A stretch of 5,275 nt of DNA from the NCBI GenBank assembly GCA_025361665.1, contig JANYKF010000019.1:1-5275 (forward strand), in the 5' to 3' direction. This DNA is from Clostridiaceae bacterium (GTDB lineage Bacteria; Bacillota; Clostridia; DSM-8532). Shown here in pieces: positions 4,858 to 5,275 of the stretch; within the stretch, counting starts at the first letter, position 1; the number at the start of each line of letters is the position of its first letter. Under the pieces are notes generated by a model that saw only the letters and a list, made by a program, of their open reading frames with translations, was not told where the DNA came from and searched no databases. Position numbers and translations under genes: made by a program.

Positions 4858-4878
4858 CAAGATTCCGTAGGAATCTTG
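4858..4878 (-). other. Perfect 9-bp hairpin abutting the ecfT stop codon
   Basis: CAAGATTCC (4858-4866) and GGAATCTTG (4870-4878) form a perfect stem with a three-base loop directly after the ecfT TAG (4881-4879). On the minus strand TATAATCAC follows, so there is no T-tract for a classical terminator. It could stabilise the ecfT 3' end or be a terminator that lost its T-tract when the adjacent element arrived. The TATAAT at 4857-4852 (minus) has no recognisable -35. Confidence 0.4.
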
Positions 4879-5275
4879 CTATGCAATCCCGGGAAGGACA
4901 CGGACCAGGATGAATCCTGCGATAACCGCCGCACAGACCAGCCCGGCCTGCAGATCCACCCTTGTAAACAAAAGGATCTTGAGGCGTGTGCGCCCTTCCC
5001 CGCCCCGATATCCCCTGGATTCCATGGCTTCCGCCAATTCATCCGCGCGCTTGAAAGCGCTGACAAACAAGGGAACCAGGACGGGAACGAAGCTTTTCAC
5101 CCGCTTGAACAGGTTACCCGTGTCAAAATCGGCGCCCCTGGATGCCTGCGCCTTCATGATGCGCTCGGTTTCCTCGAGCAGCGTCGGGATGAACCGAAGC
5201 GCGATGGACATCATCATGGCAATCTCATGAACCGGCACCCGCATGCGTTTGAGCGGGCTCATCATGCGCTCGAGC
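4879..5275 (-). CDS. ecfT: Energy-coupling factor transporter transmembrane protein EcfT, C-terminal part (runs off the right edge)
   Basis: EcfT is the membrane scaffold of ECF vitamin and micronutrient importers. It links the EcfA/EcfA' ATPases to interchangeable substrate-binding S components. The visible 131 residues include PVHEIAMMMSIALRFIPTLL, then EETERIMKAQASRGADF and AMESRGYRGGEGRTR. SRG in each of the last two corresponds to the paired Ala-Arg-Gly-type motifs of the coupling helices that dock onto the ATPases. SFVPVLVPLFVSAF (around a third of the way along) and the final stretch LVCAAVIAGFILVRVLPG are membrane segments. The frame is open to the window edge, so the N-terminus and start lie outside. 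In most Firmicutes truA follows ecfT directly; here two other genes intervene. Confidence 0.95.
   Translation of the reverse strand, partial: LERMMSPLKRMRVPVHEIAMMMSIALRFIPTLLEETERIMKAQASRGADFDTGNLFKRVKSFVPVLVPLFVSAFKRADELAEAMESRGYRGGEGRTRLKILLFTRVDLQAGLVCAAVIAGFILVRVLPGIA

Overview
The window comes from the chromosome of a Gram-positive, Clostridia-type Firmicute of moderately high GC. The evidence is an RpoB N-terminus beginning MVHPVQ(L)GR..RMSFS, which is typical of Clostridia, strong AGGAGG-type ribosome binding sites, and an energy-coupling-factor (ECF) transporter T component next to truA, as in Firmicutes ribosomal-protein neighbourhoods. I cannot name a species from the sequence.

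Layout. Positions 1-1207 (minus strand) hold the first 402 codons of rpoB. Positions 1208-1798 have no gene and are dense in signals: a strong minus-strand promoter for rpoB (1659-1687), a leader of about 445 nt with a large stem-loop and a terminator-like hairpin about 65 nt before the start codon, one copy of a dispersed structured repeat, and an opposing plus-strand promoter (1543-1571) with its own terminator, which together predict an RNA of about 130 nt antisense to the start of the rpoB leader. Positions 1799-2901 (minus) are a two-gene unit, truA followed by a small uncharacterised gene that overlaps it by four bases. A divergent promoter region (about 3037-3065) separates truA from a plus-strand GNAT acetyltransferase gene (3197-3778). 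The 3' end of that gene has been amplified into four 30-bp tandem units. It converges on a minus-strand PHP-domain phosphoesterase gene (3930-4598). Positions 4599-4878 hold a second copy of the dispersed repeat, a 110-bp element with perfect 17-bp inverted ends (MITE-like), and a hairpin. The window ends in the 3' part of ecfT (4879-5275, minus).

How the genes relate. rpoB, truA and ecfT are core genes normally embedded in ribosomal-protein operons (rplKAJL-rpoBC and ...rplQ-ecfA-ecfA'-ecfT-truA-rplM-rpsI). Here rpoB has no rplL directly upstream, and ecfT and truA are split by two accessory genes in opposite orientations, with repeats in the gaps. The picture is a rearranged core locus in which rpoB and truA have each acquired an individual promoter. 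The most noteworthy signals are regulatory (face-to-face promoters and a possible attenuator before rpoB) and repeat-derived (the dispersed structured repeat, the stop-codon-bearing tandem array and the MITE-like element). I see no defence system, prophage, CRISPR array, tRNA or rRNA.
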